From positions 5,770,297-5,834,296 of the forward strand of contig RQOL01000906.1 of assembly GCA_013076295.1 (NCBI GenBank): a stretch of 64,000 nt of DNA. Direction: 5' to 3'. This DNA comes from Sanderia malayensis (taxonomy: Eukaryota; Cnidaria; Scyphozoa; Semaeostomeae; Pelagiidae). Shown in pieces: positions 12,460-22,768 of this stretch. The first letter of the stretch is position 1; each line of letters begins with the position of its first letter. The notes under the pieces were generated by a model that searched no databases, was not told the origin of the DNA, and was given only the letters and a program-made list of their open reading frames with translations. The position numbers were made by a program, and so were the translations under genes.

Positions 12460-12828
12460 TGTTGTAATTTTGTAGTTGATTGTCAGTAAAAACCTTTGTG
12501 ATGCATAAATTTAGTATTAGGGGTGTGTTTTAGGAGATTAAAAATGTCAACACTAAGAACAATAGTTAATTTTTAAATAAGACAAGTAGAAATAAAATAG
12601 AAGTAGAGTCATCGAGCATCGCACGAGAGGGTTCATTCGCTTATCCGCATAATTCGCACTTTTCCGCTCACTTGATTTAAGTAGTTTTTAAAGAATCTTT
12701 AGTTTAATTGTTGTTTATCAAAGACATGATTGTTCATCAATTATTCTGAAATTTTTCAACGGAACCAATCAATTAGGGATGGTTTACTTTTGCGTAAACC
12801 ATCAAATCCTAACAAAAAAAATACTTCA
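12460..12828 (+). repeat. 5' LTR of the inner BEL element
   Basis: 369 bp, starts TGTTGTAATTTTG and ends AATACTTCA. The same sequence recurs at 16283-16650. It presumably holds the element promoter. No clear TATA box was pinned down. Confidence 0.9.
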
Positions 12829-12846
12829 TGGTGCCGTGACCCGGGA
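12829..12846 (+). promoter_or_regulatory. tRNA primer-binding site of the inner BEL element
   Basis: TGGTGCCGTGACCCGGGA follows the LTR directly. A TGG start next to the LTR end is what a tRNA 3' CCA end would pair with. I cannot name the tRNA from memory with confidence. Confidence 0.65.
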
Positions 12847-12864
12847 TTGTAAAGTTGAAAAATT

Positions 12865-15800
12865 ATGGCAGAACTTACAAAAAAGATTCGCGCAAGAAAT
12901 GGACACAAACTTGTTGTTAAAAACACAATTGCTAAAGTATATGGTCTTCTACCGCCAGCTGGTCGAGTAGCAGACATCGAAGTTCAAACGAAATTAGAAG
13001 CCTACAAAAACACACTAGAAAGAAAAAGGAAGGACATTGAAACACTCGATGCCGACATTATAAACGCTTTAGAAAAAGATGATGATATCGAAAAAGACAT
13101 ACTAGATCGCGAAGAATTTGAAGAAGAAGTATCAGAAACGATTTGTCGCATTCAAAATATATTAAAAGCTCGAACAGAATCGCCGCATCGCATCAACTGG
13201 GAAAGTCAATCACGGAAGGAAGCACAAGTCAAACTTCCCAAGCTGAATATGTTAACGTTTAATGGCGACCCGACGCAATGGATCTCGTTTTCTGAAAGCT
13301 TCAAATCAAGCATTGACGGAAATCAAAACTTAGCAAAAGTGGAAAAAATGAAGTATTTACAAGGTCTGCTATCTGGTCCTGCCGCAGAAACTATCAAAGG
13401 ACTATCGCTTTCAGAAGAAAACTACGACGAAGCTTTCGAGCTGCTAAAAAGACGATTCGGAAATAAACAGATTATAATTTCGAAACACATTGAAAACATA
13501 ATGGAAATGCCAAAGGTAACTTCATTGTTTGAACTGAAAAAATTACGCTTACTTTTTGATAAAACAGAAACAGCAGTAAGAAGCTTAAGAAGTATTGGAA
13601 TTCCAATAGAAAGTTATGGTACAGTTCTTTCTCCAGTTATCATGTCAAAGATTCCGAACGAGCTACGCTTAATTATCAGTCGAAAAACCTCTGATGTATG
13701 GGAATTAGACGACATACTCAACTACTTTGGAGAAGAATTAACATTACGAGAACAATGTTCATTCAGTTCGATCGATAGCAATTCAGCCAGATTTTCAAGC
13801 CGTGAACAAACGTATCGAAACACTCAATCGCAGCCAACTACAAGTTCAACGTTGATCGCAAGTAGCACGCAGTTTAACAATAACGATGAACGAAATACAC
13901 CAAAATGTCTGTTTTGTGATAACCGACATTATTCTGCTAGCTGTTCAACGGTTACCGACCCCAACGTACGAAAACGGATTTTACGCGACAGAAGAAGATG
14001 CTTCATTTGCCTAAAGCCAAACCACATATCAAAGAATTGCCATTCAGGTACAAGATGCTATCGTTGTAAAAGTCGTCATCACAGTTCAATATGTGGAGCA
14101 ATGGAAGAAAGACCTCAGTCTCCGTCAAGACCTTCAACCGAGCCTCAATCGAAAGAAAACACTCAACAACAACAGGAATCGGTAACTACAAATTTATTTA
14201 CCTTGCAAAATGTTAAAAGCAACGTAGTATTGTTGCAAACCGCTAAAACCATTGCTCATCCAGTCAACAATCCACAAGATTTTAAGAACGTAAGAGTTAT
14301 TTTGGATTCTTGTTCTCAACGCTCTTATATTACCACCGAATTAAGAGATAAGTTAAAGTTACCCACCATTTCTAGTCACGAAATTCTGATTAAGGAATTT
14401 GGAAATGAAACTGGAACGTTAAATAAATGTGACTTGGTAAATTTAGCACTTAAGAGTAAAGATGGGGGCTCGATAACAATATCAGCATTTGTGGTAAAAA
14501 CAATTTGCAGCCCTGTATCCTCCCAGGCAATTGACGTGGCAAAAAACATGTATTCGCATCTTAAAGGTCTGATATTGGCAGACAGTGGAAGCGGAGCAGA
14601 AGATGTTGAAATAGATGTGTTAATCGGAGCAGATTATGTATACACTGTCATGTTGGACAAAGTAGTACGGGGGGAGCACAGTAACAGCCCCGTTGCAACT
14701 GCTACACGTTTTGGTTATGTGCTCAATGGTCCTGTACAACTACCAGGAAACACAATTGTGTCTTCTAACATCATTTCGTCGCATGTTTTGAAAAGTTCGG
14801 TAGTTATATATAACGATGAAGTTTTATCTAATCAAGTCAAACAGTTTTGGGACATTGAATCAGCAGGAATAAAAACAAAAGCAGAAATCCCAGAATCCTA
14901 TGATGACGACATTTTGAAGGACAAGGTATCTTTCAATGGAAGTAAATATGAAGTTCGATTACCGTTTATAGACAATCACTCTATCATACCAGATAATTTC
15001 AGTTCAGCAGAACGTCGCTTAAACTCTCAATTAAAACGTTTAAAATCGCAGCCAGAAGTTTTTCATCAGTATGATACCGTTATAAAGGATCAGCTGAACT
15101 CGGGTATAATAGAAAAAGTTAACGATTCACATAAAGTAATTGCAGGAAATGTCCACTACATTCCACACCGGGAGGTAGTCAAAGAAGATAGAAAAACAAC
15201 GAAACTACGTGTCGTTTACGACGCCAGCGCAAAAGTTGCAAACGAAGTCAGCTTAAACGAATGCCTGCATGCTGGACCTTTATTTGTCAAAAATATATAC
15301 TCATCAACAAATGAAACATTCAAAAGTTACATCGCCTTGTTTACTTGCACAAATACCAGAGCCATTCATCTCGAATTAGTACCTGATCTTCAAGCTAACA
15401 CGTTTATTCGAGCACTTCAACGATTTATCGGTCGCCGCGGCATCCCCGCCTTCGTAATATCTGATAACGGCTCAACATTCATTGATCGCAAGGTGCAAAA
15501 CTATGTAAAATCTAGATACATTGAATGGAAGTTTAATGTCCCTACTGCAAGTTGGTGGGGCGGCGTGTTTGAATCTCTGGTAAAACTCACAAAACGATGC
15601 TTGCGTAAAACTCTTGGAAACGCTAAATTATCCTATGAAGAATTAGAAACAGTTCTAATAGAAACTGAAGGAATTTTGAGCTCAAGACCGCTTACCTTTG
15701 TATATAACGATATATCACAGCCTCCGCTTACGCCTTCGTGTTTAATAGTTGGACGTCGACTACTGAATAAACCCGCAATTTCAGAACAAAATAGTGCTTC

Positions 15801-16071
15801 GAATCATAAAACATTAGTAAAACGTTCAAGACATTTACAGTTCTTATTATCGCAGTTTTTTAATCAATGGAAAACGGAATATCTTACGTCACTTCGTGAA
15901 CGTGCCTCGCGTGTATCATCAAAATCGTCACTTCGCGTACCGAGACAAGGTGAAATTGTGTCTATCGCTAAAGATAAGATACCACGTCAACGATGGGCGA
16001 TGGGAAAGATAACTAAAGTATTTCACGGTAAAGATAACATCATTCGCGCTGTCGAATTAAAAAACATCTGA
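12865..16071 (+). CDS. BEL gag-protease-integrase polyprotein with in-frame loss of reverse transcriptase
   Basis: A 1068-residue open frame. Order: Gag (DUF1759-like, about residues 90-330), three CCHC-type zinc knuckles (CLFCDNRHYSASC, CFICLKPNHISKNC, CYRCKSRHHSSIC), aspartic protease (ILDSCSQRSYI block), then the start of reverse transcriptase up to the NECLHAGP block near 15285. There the frame passes without a break into the integrase core (RAIHLELVPD, then VISDNGSTF and the WWGGVFESLVK block). The palm with its YVDD-type motif and RNase H are absent. Since the family has an AGP block in both the reverse transcriptase and the integrase, a deletion between two short AGP-coding matches would explain the junction. 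The C-terminal tail lies in another frame (16065-16237). Confidence 0.85.
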   Translation: MAELTKKIRARNGHKLVVKNTIAKVYGLLPPAGRVADIEVQTKLEAYKNTLERKRKDIETLDADIINALEKDDDIEKDILDREEFEEEVSETICRIQNILKARTESPHRINWESQSRKEAQVKLPKLNMLTFNGDPTQWISFSESFKSSIDGNQNLAKVEKMKYLQGLLSGPAAETIKGLSLSEENYDEAFELLKRRFGNKQIIISKHIENIMEMPKVTSLFELKKLRLLFDKTETAVRSLRSIGIPIESYGTVLSPVIMSKIPNELRLIISRKTSDVWELDDILNYFGEELTLREQCSFSSIDSNSARFSSREQTYRNTQSQPTTSSTLIASSTQFNNNDERNTPKCLFCDNRHYSASCSTVTDPNVRKRILRDRRRCFICLKPNHISKNCHSGTRCYRCKSRHHSSICGAMEERPQSPSRPSTEPQSKENTQQQQESVTTNLFTLQNVKSNVVLLQTAKTIAHPVNNPQDFKNVRVILDSCSQRSYITTELRDKLKLPTISSHEILIKEFGNETGTLNKCDLVNLALKSKDGGSITISAFVVKTICSPVSSQAIDVAKNMYSHLKGLILADSGSGAEDVEIDVLIGADYVYTVMLDKVVRGEHSNSPVATATRFGYVLNGPVQLPGNTIVSSNIISSHVLKSSVVIYNDEVLSNQVKQFWDIESAGIKTKAEIPESYDDDILKDKVSFNGSKYEVRLPFIDNHSIIPDNFSSAERRLNSQLKRLKSQPEVFHQYDTVIKDQLNSGIIEKVNDSHKVIAGNVHYIPHREVVKEDRKTTKLRVVYDASAKVANEVSLNECLHAGPLFVKNIYSSTNETFKSYIALFTCTNTRAIHLELVPDLQANTFIRALQRFIGRRGIPAFVISDNGSTFIDRKVQNYVKSRYIEWKFNVPTASWWGGVFESLVKLTKRCLRKTLGNAKLSYEELETVLIETEGILSSRPLTFVYNDISQPPLTPSCLIVGRRLLNKPAISEQNSASNHKTLVKRSRHLQFLLSQFFNQWKTEYLTSLRERASRVSSKSSLRVPRQGEIVSIAKDKIPRQRWAMGKITKVFHGKDNIIRAVELKNI

Positions 16072-16237
16072 TTCAGCTGGAAAATCAATAATTATAAAAC
16101 GACCGATACAAAGACTATATCCTTTAGAAGTTGATGTAGAAGAGAATAAGCAAGACGAAAAGAACTCGGAGCAAGACATGCCAATAAAATTCGTAGCTGA
16201 CGAAGATGTTTCTGAACTCATATGTAACGATAAATAA
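16065..16237 (+). pseudogene. frameshifted C-terminal tail of the inner BEL integrase
   Basis: Right after the polyprotein stop, another plus frame reads IKRPIQRLYPLEV and then an acidic tail to the TAA at 16235-16237. This is the usual C terminus of BEL integrases (KRP..KLYPLE). A one-base indel near 16065 therefore separates it from the main frame. Confidence 0.7.
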
Positions 16238-16282
16238 TCTTAATGTTCTCGCTGATTGACCTCCGTCAATCAGGGGGGAGTG

Positions 16283-16650
16283 TGTTGTAATTTTGTAGTT
16301 GATTGTCAGTAAAAACCTTTGTGATGCATAAATTTAGTATTAGGGGTGTGTTTTAGGAGATTAAAAATGTCAACACTAAGAACAATAGTTAATTTTTAAA
16401 TAAGACAAGTAGAAATAAAATAGAAGTAGAGTCATCGAGCATCGCACGAGAGGGCTCATTCGCTTATCCGCATAATTCGCACTTTTCCGCTCACTTGATT
16501 TAAGTAGTTTTTAAAGAATCTTTAGTTTAATTGTTGTTTATCAAAGACATGATTGTTCATCAATTATTCTGAAATTTTTCAACGGAACCAATCAATTAGG
16601 GATGGTTTACTTTTGCGTAAACCATCAAATCCTAACAAAAAAATACTTCA
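16283..16650 (+). repeat. 3' LTR of the inner BEL element
   Basis: 368 bp copy of 12460-12828, preceded by the polypurine tract CAGGGGGGAG and followed by the GACAG target duplication. Confidence 0.9.
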
Positions 16651-16980
16651 GACAGCAGCAGACCTCACTACAATAGATTGATTGACGGGAGGGATGCTTT
16701 CCCTAGCGGCGAGTGTCAGGCCCAACTAACAAAAAAAACATCACTTATTTCCTGAATATAATGGTCAGATGGTCTAATGTAAAAATGTCACCAAATTGTG
16801 ATGATGTCATCAAAAATGGCTGACATGAAACAAAAAACAAATATGGCTACCAATACAAAAAAAAAATCCTACGAAACTGAAAATAATTTATAAAATAAAT
16901 GAATCATATTACACTCCCCCCATGAAATGAAAATTTAGAAAAAATTTTTTTTTATTTTGTTTTATAATATTAATAAATTT

Positions 16981-17779
16981 TTAGTCTTGAATTTCATCCA
17001 ATAAATTAACTTCATCAGCACGACTGATGACAACAATTGTTCTAACAGAACGTTTAGTTTCTCGAAACACATTTTCATTTGAATTTCTGTAACGAACATA
17101 AACACGTCTTACCAAACCATCACATCCACCATCCAAATCGACAACCATACCATATTGGTAATCCGAACAAAGAGCAGATTCATTCTTCAGGAATAACACA
17201 ATATCGCCAACCTTCAATTGCTCGTCACTTTTAAACCACTTCTGTTGCTGAATCAATTTTGGTACGTGAGACAATAACCAGTTTTCAAACCAGGACTGAA
17301 AGATCTTCTGGTTTTCATCTATTATCTTGCTTGGGCGACTGACAATTGATAATGGTTCGATTGGGCTTCTCTCATTATTTCTTCCCATTTTGAGCCGGTT
17401 GGGGGTGATGATGTCTAGATTCTCCAAGTTTGAAACAGTGCTTCCAATAATGAGTGGCATGTTATTAATGCTGTTTGCGATGGATGCTCCAAGGGTTTCC
17501 CATTGCATTATTGAAAGACGTTGATGATACATGATTTTTTCCATAGACAGCTTGATCTCCTTGATTTTTCGCTCAACACGACCATGTTCATTATGTCCAC
17601 CGACAGGACAAACTTCAAATTGAACGTGAACATCCTTGTGAAGTTGGTATTGAGCATCTCGAAAACTGAATCGCATATCCTGACATCCACGAACCAGCTG
17701 ACTGCCAGCATCTATTAGTAGCATTTTTGGAAAGCCGACATCACATGAAAATCTGGTCAAAGATTGAACAAACGACTGA
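16981..17779 (-). pseudogene. outer BEL integrase, C-terminal half
   Basis: The frame begins at the Harbinger insertion border and carries the last part of the integrase core (LLIDAGSQLVRG with the second catalytic aspartate, then GRVERKIKEIK with the catalytic glutamate). It ends with the C-terminal domain and RTIVVISRADE before the stop at 16981. The upstream half lies at 21168-21511 and is in the same frame after removal of the Harbinger element and one TGA copy. The integrase would join the cDNA to the host chromosome. The only gap seen here is the insertion. Confidence 0.8.
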
Positions 17780-18081
17780 GGGCCTGTTTACATGGACGGG
17801 TTATCCCGCTTAACCGGGATATCTCGCTTTGCCGGGATATCCCGGCTCCCTATTAAAACACATTAAAATTCCATGTTGCATTTACATGAGAGATTCATCT
17901 CGTCCCGTCTCCCCGGGACGTTTTCATCCCGTCTCGGCTAGCCGAGATATCCCGCCTAGCCGGGATGGCTTTGTCCATATAAACTGGAACAACCGGGATA
18001 TCCCGGCAAGGCGGGATGAAAATGACAGCATTGCGCATGCGGCCTCCGTGCGTGCCTGCGAGTGCTTGTATTATTTTCAAG

Positions 18082-19254
18082 ATGGCGAAAGAAGTCATCC
18101 CTCGTCTTTCTCCTTCTTTATCTTTAATGCCAAAAGGCCAAGAAGAAGGCATAGATTCAGGGCCATCTGCGAAGAAGGCCAAACTATCAGTGGTAAAGCA
18201 AGCGAAGTTCCGTTGGAGTTCGACCATGATCAAAGATCTTATTATGTGTTTACAAGAATACAAGACCATATGCGAATACAACAACGTAGATTTTGACGCC
18301 GACCGTGCAAGCCAATACAAGTTCCTTCGCAAGGAAATGGCAAAAAAATATCAAAAAAATGAATTTGGGCCCGTCGAGGAGCATTTCTCTACACAATCAA
18401 CTAAAGACATGTCTGCCGATGAGAAACAAAAATGGAACAAGAAGAAAAAGGCTGAACGTAACCTCCTAAGCAAAGGTTACAATCGCATTCTAGAGAAAGT
18501 AAAGGCCTTGAGACAAAGCTTTTCTAAAGCATTAATCGCAGGAACAAAGAGTGGAAGTGGGAAAGTTGTTTTTGATAATTTTGATGATATGAAGCTCATT
18601 TGGGGAGGTTCAGCCAATGCTAAGCCCCTCGAAACTGGAGTAGACACTTCAGCATTATGTTCGCAGAAAGGAAAACACAGTCCTCCAGAAGGGTTTAATG
18701 AAGATGATTTCGATAATGATGATTCAGAGGAAAAATCCAATAGTTCAACAACAGAAGAGAACAATACTGGCTGTTTGTCGGTGTTGGCATCACCTTTGAA
18801 GGAGAAAATGCCAGAAGTTAAAACATCAATAGTGCCAAAGTTAATTGATAACAAGAGTAAGCACATGGAGCGAACTCTTTCAGCTGCACAGCGTGATCGC
18901 ATTTTGATGGATGATGCAAAGGAAGACAAAGCTTTCAGAAAGGAGATGGTGGATGTCATGAAGGCAACAAGAGAGTCAGTTGCAAATGCTCTTGATCGAT
19001 TTGGTGAATCTATGCTCCTAATGAGCAACTCTGTCAGCAGATCTATGGAGATGCTTGCTCAGTCATTGAGTACACCACCCAACCACCCACCACCTAACCA
19101 CCAACCACCTAACCAACGTTACCCATATCAATCCTTACATGTTGAAAACCATTACCCCAGTTACAGAGAGATGCTTTATAATCAGCAACCTGCAAGTATT
19201 TCAAACCCAAGCACATCTCATGAAGATGGATTCTACACAACAAATGGAAATTGA
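18082..19254 (+). CDS. Harbinger Myb/SANT-like DNA-binding protein
   Basis: The likely start is ATG 18082 (390 residues), since the upstream part of the frame lies in the terminal repeat region. Residues about 40-135 form a Myb/SANT or MADF-like helical domain (FRWSSTMIKDLIMCLQEY, then KKAERNLLSKGYNRI). An acidic serine-rich linker follows, then a helix with repeated methionines and a proline-rich tail (NHPPPNHQPPNQ). In Harbinger elements this second protein binds the ends and helps the transposase enter the nucleus. No stop or frameshift is seen, so it may still be translatable. Confidence 0.8.
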   Translation: MAKEVIPRLSPSLSLMPKGQEEGIDSGPSAKKAKLSVVKQAKFRWSSTMIKDLIMCLQEYKTICEYNNVDFDADRASQYKFLRKEMAKKYQKNEFGPVEEHFSTQSTKDMSADEKQKWNKKKKAERNLLSKGYNRILEKVKALRQSFSKALIAGTKSGSGKVVFDNFDDMKLIWGGSANAKPLETGVDTSALCSQKGKHSPPEGFNEDDFDNDDSEEKSNSSTTEENNTGCLSVLASPLKEKMPEVKTSIVPKLIDNKSKHMERTLSAAQRDRILMDDAKEDKAFRKEMVDVMKATRESVANALDRFGESMLLMSNSVSRSMEMLAQSLSTPPNHPPPNHQPPNQRYPYQSLHVENHYPSYREMLYNQQPASISNPSTSHEDGFYTTNGN

Positions 19255-19463
19255 ACATGCTAAATGAATGATCATAATGAAAAAACACTATATATGTATA
19301 ACAGAACATGTGAATGCTCATGAAAACTATCATTATAACATAACACAACAATGAAAAGTAGACCATTAAAAAGATTAAACTAAATAAAATATTAGCTGTT
19401 TTGGATGAGGTGAACTGTGTTCTCATTTTGCTCAGTATTGTTCCTATAGTTTTTTTTTCAGTA

Positions 19464-21014
19464 TCATTGTTTCAAATGGTCAGGCATGTTTACTTCCATG
19501 TATTTTCTTATTTCTTCTCTAACTATCTTTCCCTCATCAGTATTTCCAGAGTATATCGGGTCTGTTAATCTTCTGTTGTTCTGACTTTCATCATGAGCAT
19601 GTTTTGCCATTTGCAGTTCTACCAAGCTGGAGTCAATGGTGTTATTATTTAGTTCACAAAAATTGTTTAGAACAAAGCATGCATAAACAGCTATTGGAAC
19701 AAATTCTAGTTTAAGGTCAACAGTACTTGTAAGAAATCTCCATCTTGCTTTCAGTCTTCCAAAAGCACACTCAATTGGATTTCTAGCTGACCGTAGAATG
19801 CTGTTGAACACAACCAGGGCCGGTTCCAGAAAATTTTCTTCGGGGGGTGTAAGCTCTTATGTACCGAGCAATTTAAAAAAAAACCTTACCACAAAACCAT
19901 ATAAACTTTCGTAACATAATTTTACCGACCAAAAATCGAAATTTACCGAGTAAATCGCTAAAACTCAATTCTTGGGGGGGTGTCACACCCCCCCACACCC
20001 CCCCATGGAACCGGCCCTGAACACAACTTGAGAATTGTTATTGCAATGTTCATACTCTTTTATGCAGAAAGGGGTTAAGGGGTATGCAGGGTCCCCTATG
20101 ACATAGTTTGGCACTTCAGAAGCTCCTGGTAATAGCTGCTGGTATGTTAACGGCAAAGCGCTAGTTGTCATGTTTTTATTAATGGCCGAATTTGCAAAAA
20201 CCTTCGCATCATGGACACTGCCTGGCCATCTAACATCAACATCCATAAATAACCCTCGAAAATCACACACTGCTTGAACATTAAGAGAAAAATACATTTT
20301 GTAACAGTAGTAATCCTGAGAGTTTTCGAGTGGTCTTTTTATTTTAATGTGAGTTCCATCAATACAGCCAAATGCTTGAGGCATTCCATACTTTACTTCA
20401 AACTCTGCTGATTTTTCTTGCATTTCCTCCTTGCATTTTGGCACCTTTACCAGCTGTGGTCCAAGTTTCGAAACAATAACATGGCAAACTTGATGTATGA
20501 TTTTTGATGTTGTGGATACGTGTATTCCAAATGCATTTGCTGTCAGCCTCAATGATCCGGTATCTTTCAAATAGTACAATGTAAGTGCCACCCGTTTTTG
20601 TGCATCTATAGCTCTGTAGTTTGGAGACTTGGAGTCTGGCTCTAAAAAGGGGCCTATCTGTTCTACCAAATCATCAAATTCATGACGGGATAAACGAAAG
20701 TTTCTCTTCCATTCATCAGCAGGTAGCACGTTAGCGATCATATTTTTCCACCAGCTATCGGTTCGACCAGAGTAATACCAGGTTTTGCGACTTTTCTTGT
20801 TCAGTTGACGTCCAGTTTTCATCCTCATTTTCAATTTAGCGGGGCTCTTTTTCATCAGCGTGTTGATCATGGTTGGATAAATGACAAAAGCATCATACAG
20901 TGTCATAGCCAAATTCAGCAGGGTTGTATTGCACACTTTGAGAACATGACAAGACATTTGTATGAACATCATGGCCAAGACACGTTTCTTCGCTTCCTCG
21001 CTGTGAGCAGCCAT
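19464..21014 (-). pseudogene. Harbinger transposase (DDE_Tnp_4 type), interrupted by a MITE
   Basis: From ATG 21014 the frame runs to 20028, is interrupted by a 205 bp MITE plus 8 bp duplication, and resumes in the same frame to the stop at 19464. The uninterrupted protein would be about 445 residues, normal for the family. It contains the helix-turn-helix region (LTANAFGIHVSTTSKIIH) and the catalytic triad positions: CIDGTHI, RWPGSVHDAKVF and NPIECAFGRLK. It cuts and rejoins the element ends at 3 bp targets. The MITE adds 213 bp, a multiple of three, but contains stops, so the protein is truncated before its catalytic glutamate. Confidence 0.85.
19815..20019. mobile_element. 205 bp hAT-type MITE, TSD AACACAAC
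   Basis: Terminal inverted repeats CAGGGCCGGTTCCA and TGGAACCGGCCCTG, flanked by AACACAAC at 19807-19814 and 20020-20027. An 8 bp duplication and a CAGGG start are typical of hAT-derived MITEs. A run of C/G (GGGGGGTG, CCCCCC) lies near the right end. It interrupts the Harbinger transposase. Confidence 0.85.
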
Positions 21015-21167
21015 ATTGAATAGAATACCGCCTAATTTAAAAAAGCCGCCAAATCTCATCCCGTCCCCACCCAGCTCTATTTCCCATGTAAACGCAGGCT
21101 GAAAAACATCCCGGTAAGGCGAGATATCCCGGCTGGGCGGGATATCTCGTCTCATGTAAACAGGCCC

Positions 21168-21511
21168 TGAGTGCTATAATCTTCCATGACTTTGATGCTT
21201 GTGGTTGAAGTGGTTGAACAGCAGAAAACTAGAAACCAGATTTTTACTGTGGTTCTTCGGTAATGGTATGAATATGAATCAAATGGTCCGCATAAATCCA
21301 CTTGAGTTGAATAGAAAGCCGGGGCGATGTTGAGGGCATGCTTTGATACTGATCCCATTGCAACTTCTACGGTTCTTTTCAGGATGTAACGACACCGCTG
21401 ACAGGATTTTCTGATATGTTTGATGATTGAACGACATTCTATGATGTGAGCTTCTTGACTAACATATCTAATTGTTGTATCAACGCCAGAGTGATTTGCG
21501 TACAATCTCAC
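21168..21511 (-). pseudogene. outer BEL integrase, N-terminal half
   Basis: The frame carries the zinc-binding HHCC part (HSGVDTTIRYVSQEAH, then CRSIIKHIRKSCQRC) and the start of the catalytic core (AFYSTQVDLCGPF with the first catalytic aspartate, then CCSTTSTTSIKVMEDYS). It is cut by the Harbinger insertion. Upstream it is not in frame with the RNase H part, so a deletion or indel lies near 21500. Confidence 0.8.
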
Positions 21512-22037
21512 CGGTGTGTGCGTTCATGAGTGCAGCAAGCAGTTCTGCACGAGGTTGAGATGATCCTTCTGGAACAATGCGTGATCGTGAGATAACCAGT
21601 TGACTTGAGAAGTTTCCACATCTTCTCTTGAAACGAGCATATATAGCAACACATACAAGGGATCTGCTTGCATCAGCAAAGTCTATTGTTGTAAGATCTA
21701 AATTGATTGCATCTTCAGGCACAACAGCTCTCTCATACTTTAAATGATTTATTTCTTCCATCATTTCAAAGTTATTTACCCATAATTGACGAAGATCATC
21801 GGGTATTGCGTCATCCCAATCAAGTTTCCGTATGACTAACTCATGAAGGTCAAGTTTGAATGAAGCGGTAATAGGTGTGACTAAACCGAGAAGATCAAAT
21901 ATCTCACCGACTCTTGAAGCACAGTGTCTTCTCGTTAGCCTGTCAGGAATTATGTTCATTTGGGAGGTCGACTTCTTGCCCCGTTGCTTCTTGGAAAAGT
22001 TCATTTTTGGGATAGCTGATCGTCCTTTGGCCACCAT
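21480..22037 (-). pseudogene. outer BEL pol fragment: RT tail and RNase H
   Basis: The frame includes the block IFDLLGLVTPITASFK, typical of the BEL region after the reverse transcriptase palm, and an RNase H-like core (IDFADASRSLVCVAIYAR, then IVPEGSSQPRAELLAAL). The upstream part is in a different frame, so a frameshift lies near 22020. The RNase H domain appears shortened before the integrase frame begins. Confidence 0.8.
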
Positions 22038-22768
22038 TTCATTCCTGCCACAAAAACTGAGACGCCATCTTCGCTCATCGATTCAGGTGGGTCTTCACCA
22101 GATAGCACGACTCCTTTCAGCTTGAAACCTCCTTTATTCCCAACCAATTCCAACTCTTGTGAACGTTGAACTGCAAGGTCGCTTGCTTTGTCGCCACTGA
22201 CACAATCATCAACATAAGTATCCTTCAGGATGATTTCAGTTGCTTCAGGGTATTGATCGGATGACAATTTGGCGACTTCTCTCAGGGCGCATTCAGCTTG
22301 ATTGCCGCTAGACCGAACACCGTATATCAATGTTTTGATCACTTTTTGTCTGGGATGTTCTTCAAAGCTCAGGTCTTCTTGCCAAAGATATCTTTGGTAG
22401 CACCAATGTTGCATATCTAGATGAATCGTATTGTACATCTTCCGAAAATCTGTAGTAAATCCAGCCTTGTGTATCCTCCAACGTAGAGCGATTTCCTGGA
22501 GCTTGTTGAGACTATTGCAACCTTTCGCAAGGATGTCGTTGAGGCTGTAACCAGTTGACGTTGAACTTGACGCATCAAATACGATTCTGCATGGAGTGCT
22601 GACCGAATTTACTTTCCACACAGCTCTCCAGGGAATGAAATGTTGCAACTGATCGGACAGAGTCTTCTGGATTGATTCTGAAAGTTCGTCGACATAGGCT
22701 ACGTAACCCAGGTCGTGCATCTTGCGCTCAGACTTAATGATGTCTTCTTTGTCATGTATATTCTCAGG
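22001..22768 (-). pseudogene. outer BEL reverse transcriptase
   Basis: This region continues the gag-protease frame after one in-frame TGA at 22771-22769. It shows the BEL/Pao palm: WRAVWKVNSVSTPCRIVFDAS, the DFRKMYNTIHLD block with the first catalytic aspartate, and YVDDCVSG with the catalytic aspartate pair. It ends in a frameshift near 22020. It would make cDNA from the element RNA. Confidence 0.85.

Larger units (their letters stand above)
12460..16650 (+). mobile_element. BEL/Pao LTR retrotransposon (inner), RT-deleted, nearly identical LTRs
   Basis: The two LTRs (12460-12828 and 16283-16650) differ by a one-base A-run indel and one T/C change that I can see, so the insertion is recent. 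They run TGTTG...TTCA and are flanked by GACAG at 12455-12459 and 16651-16655. A primer-binding site directly follows the 5' LTR and a G-rich polypurine tract (16272-16282) precedes the 3' LTR. The polyprotein lacks most of reverse transcriptase and all of RNase H, so the element must be mobilised in trans, if it moves at all. Confidence 0.9.
11806..16714. mobile_element. non-autonomous TIR transposon (ACTCGCCGCTAGG ends), TSD GTCAGGCCC
   Basis: The ends are perfect inverted repeats of 13 bp (ACTCGCCGCTAGG) flanked by the 9 bp direct repeat GTCAGGCCC at 11797-11805 and 16715-16723. Without the BEL element inside it (12460-16655) it is only about 0.7 kb and has no transposase gene. Its left part has tandem copies of a CCCACTTTTTCTG motif (11823-11900) and its right part a duplicated CGTTGCCCGAAAACAA-type block (12355-12410). 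The 9 bp duplication would fit a MULE-type element, but the ends could also be read as 8 or 10 bp, so the superfamily is open. Confidence 0.8.
11291..16913 (-). repeat. 3' LTR of the outer BEL element, interrupted by a TIR transposon
   Basis: The LTR is present as 11291-11805 plus 16724-16913, about 705 bp in total. It matches 25663-26355 almost throughout. A visible difference is an extra short direct-repeat unit near 11700 (the AATTATACTTG repeat), which explains part of the length difference. The gap between the two parts is exactly the TIR transposon 11806-16714 plus one copy of its target duplication. Confidence 0.9.
17780..21167. mobile_element. PIF/Harbinger DNA transposon, TSD TGA
   Basis: The ends are GGGCCTGTTTACATG and its inverted copy, followed inward by a GC-rich region of short CCGGGATATC/CCCGGCT-type inverted repeats (17800-18020 and 21090-21150). 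The 3 bp TGA duplication (17777-17779 and 21168-21170) fits the family. Two divergent-function genes sit inside, converging towards 19.3 kb: a Myb/SANT-like DNA-binding protein on plus and a DDE transposase on minus, the usual Harbinger pair. Both are nearly intact. The transposase carries a small MITE. Confidence 0.9.

Noticed and set aside
17829..18332. Open frames on both strands in the Harbinger end region
   Set aside because: They run through the GC-rich subterminal inverted repeats; the open frames follow from the repeat composition, and the real Myb-like gene starts at 18082.
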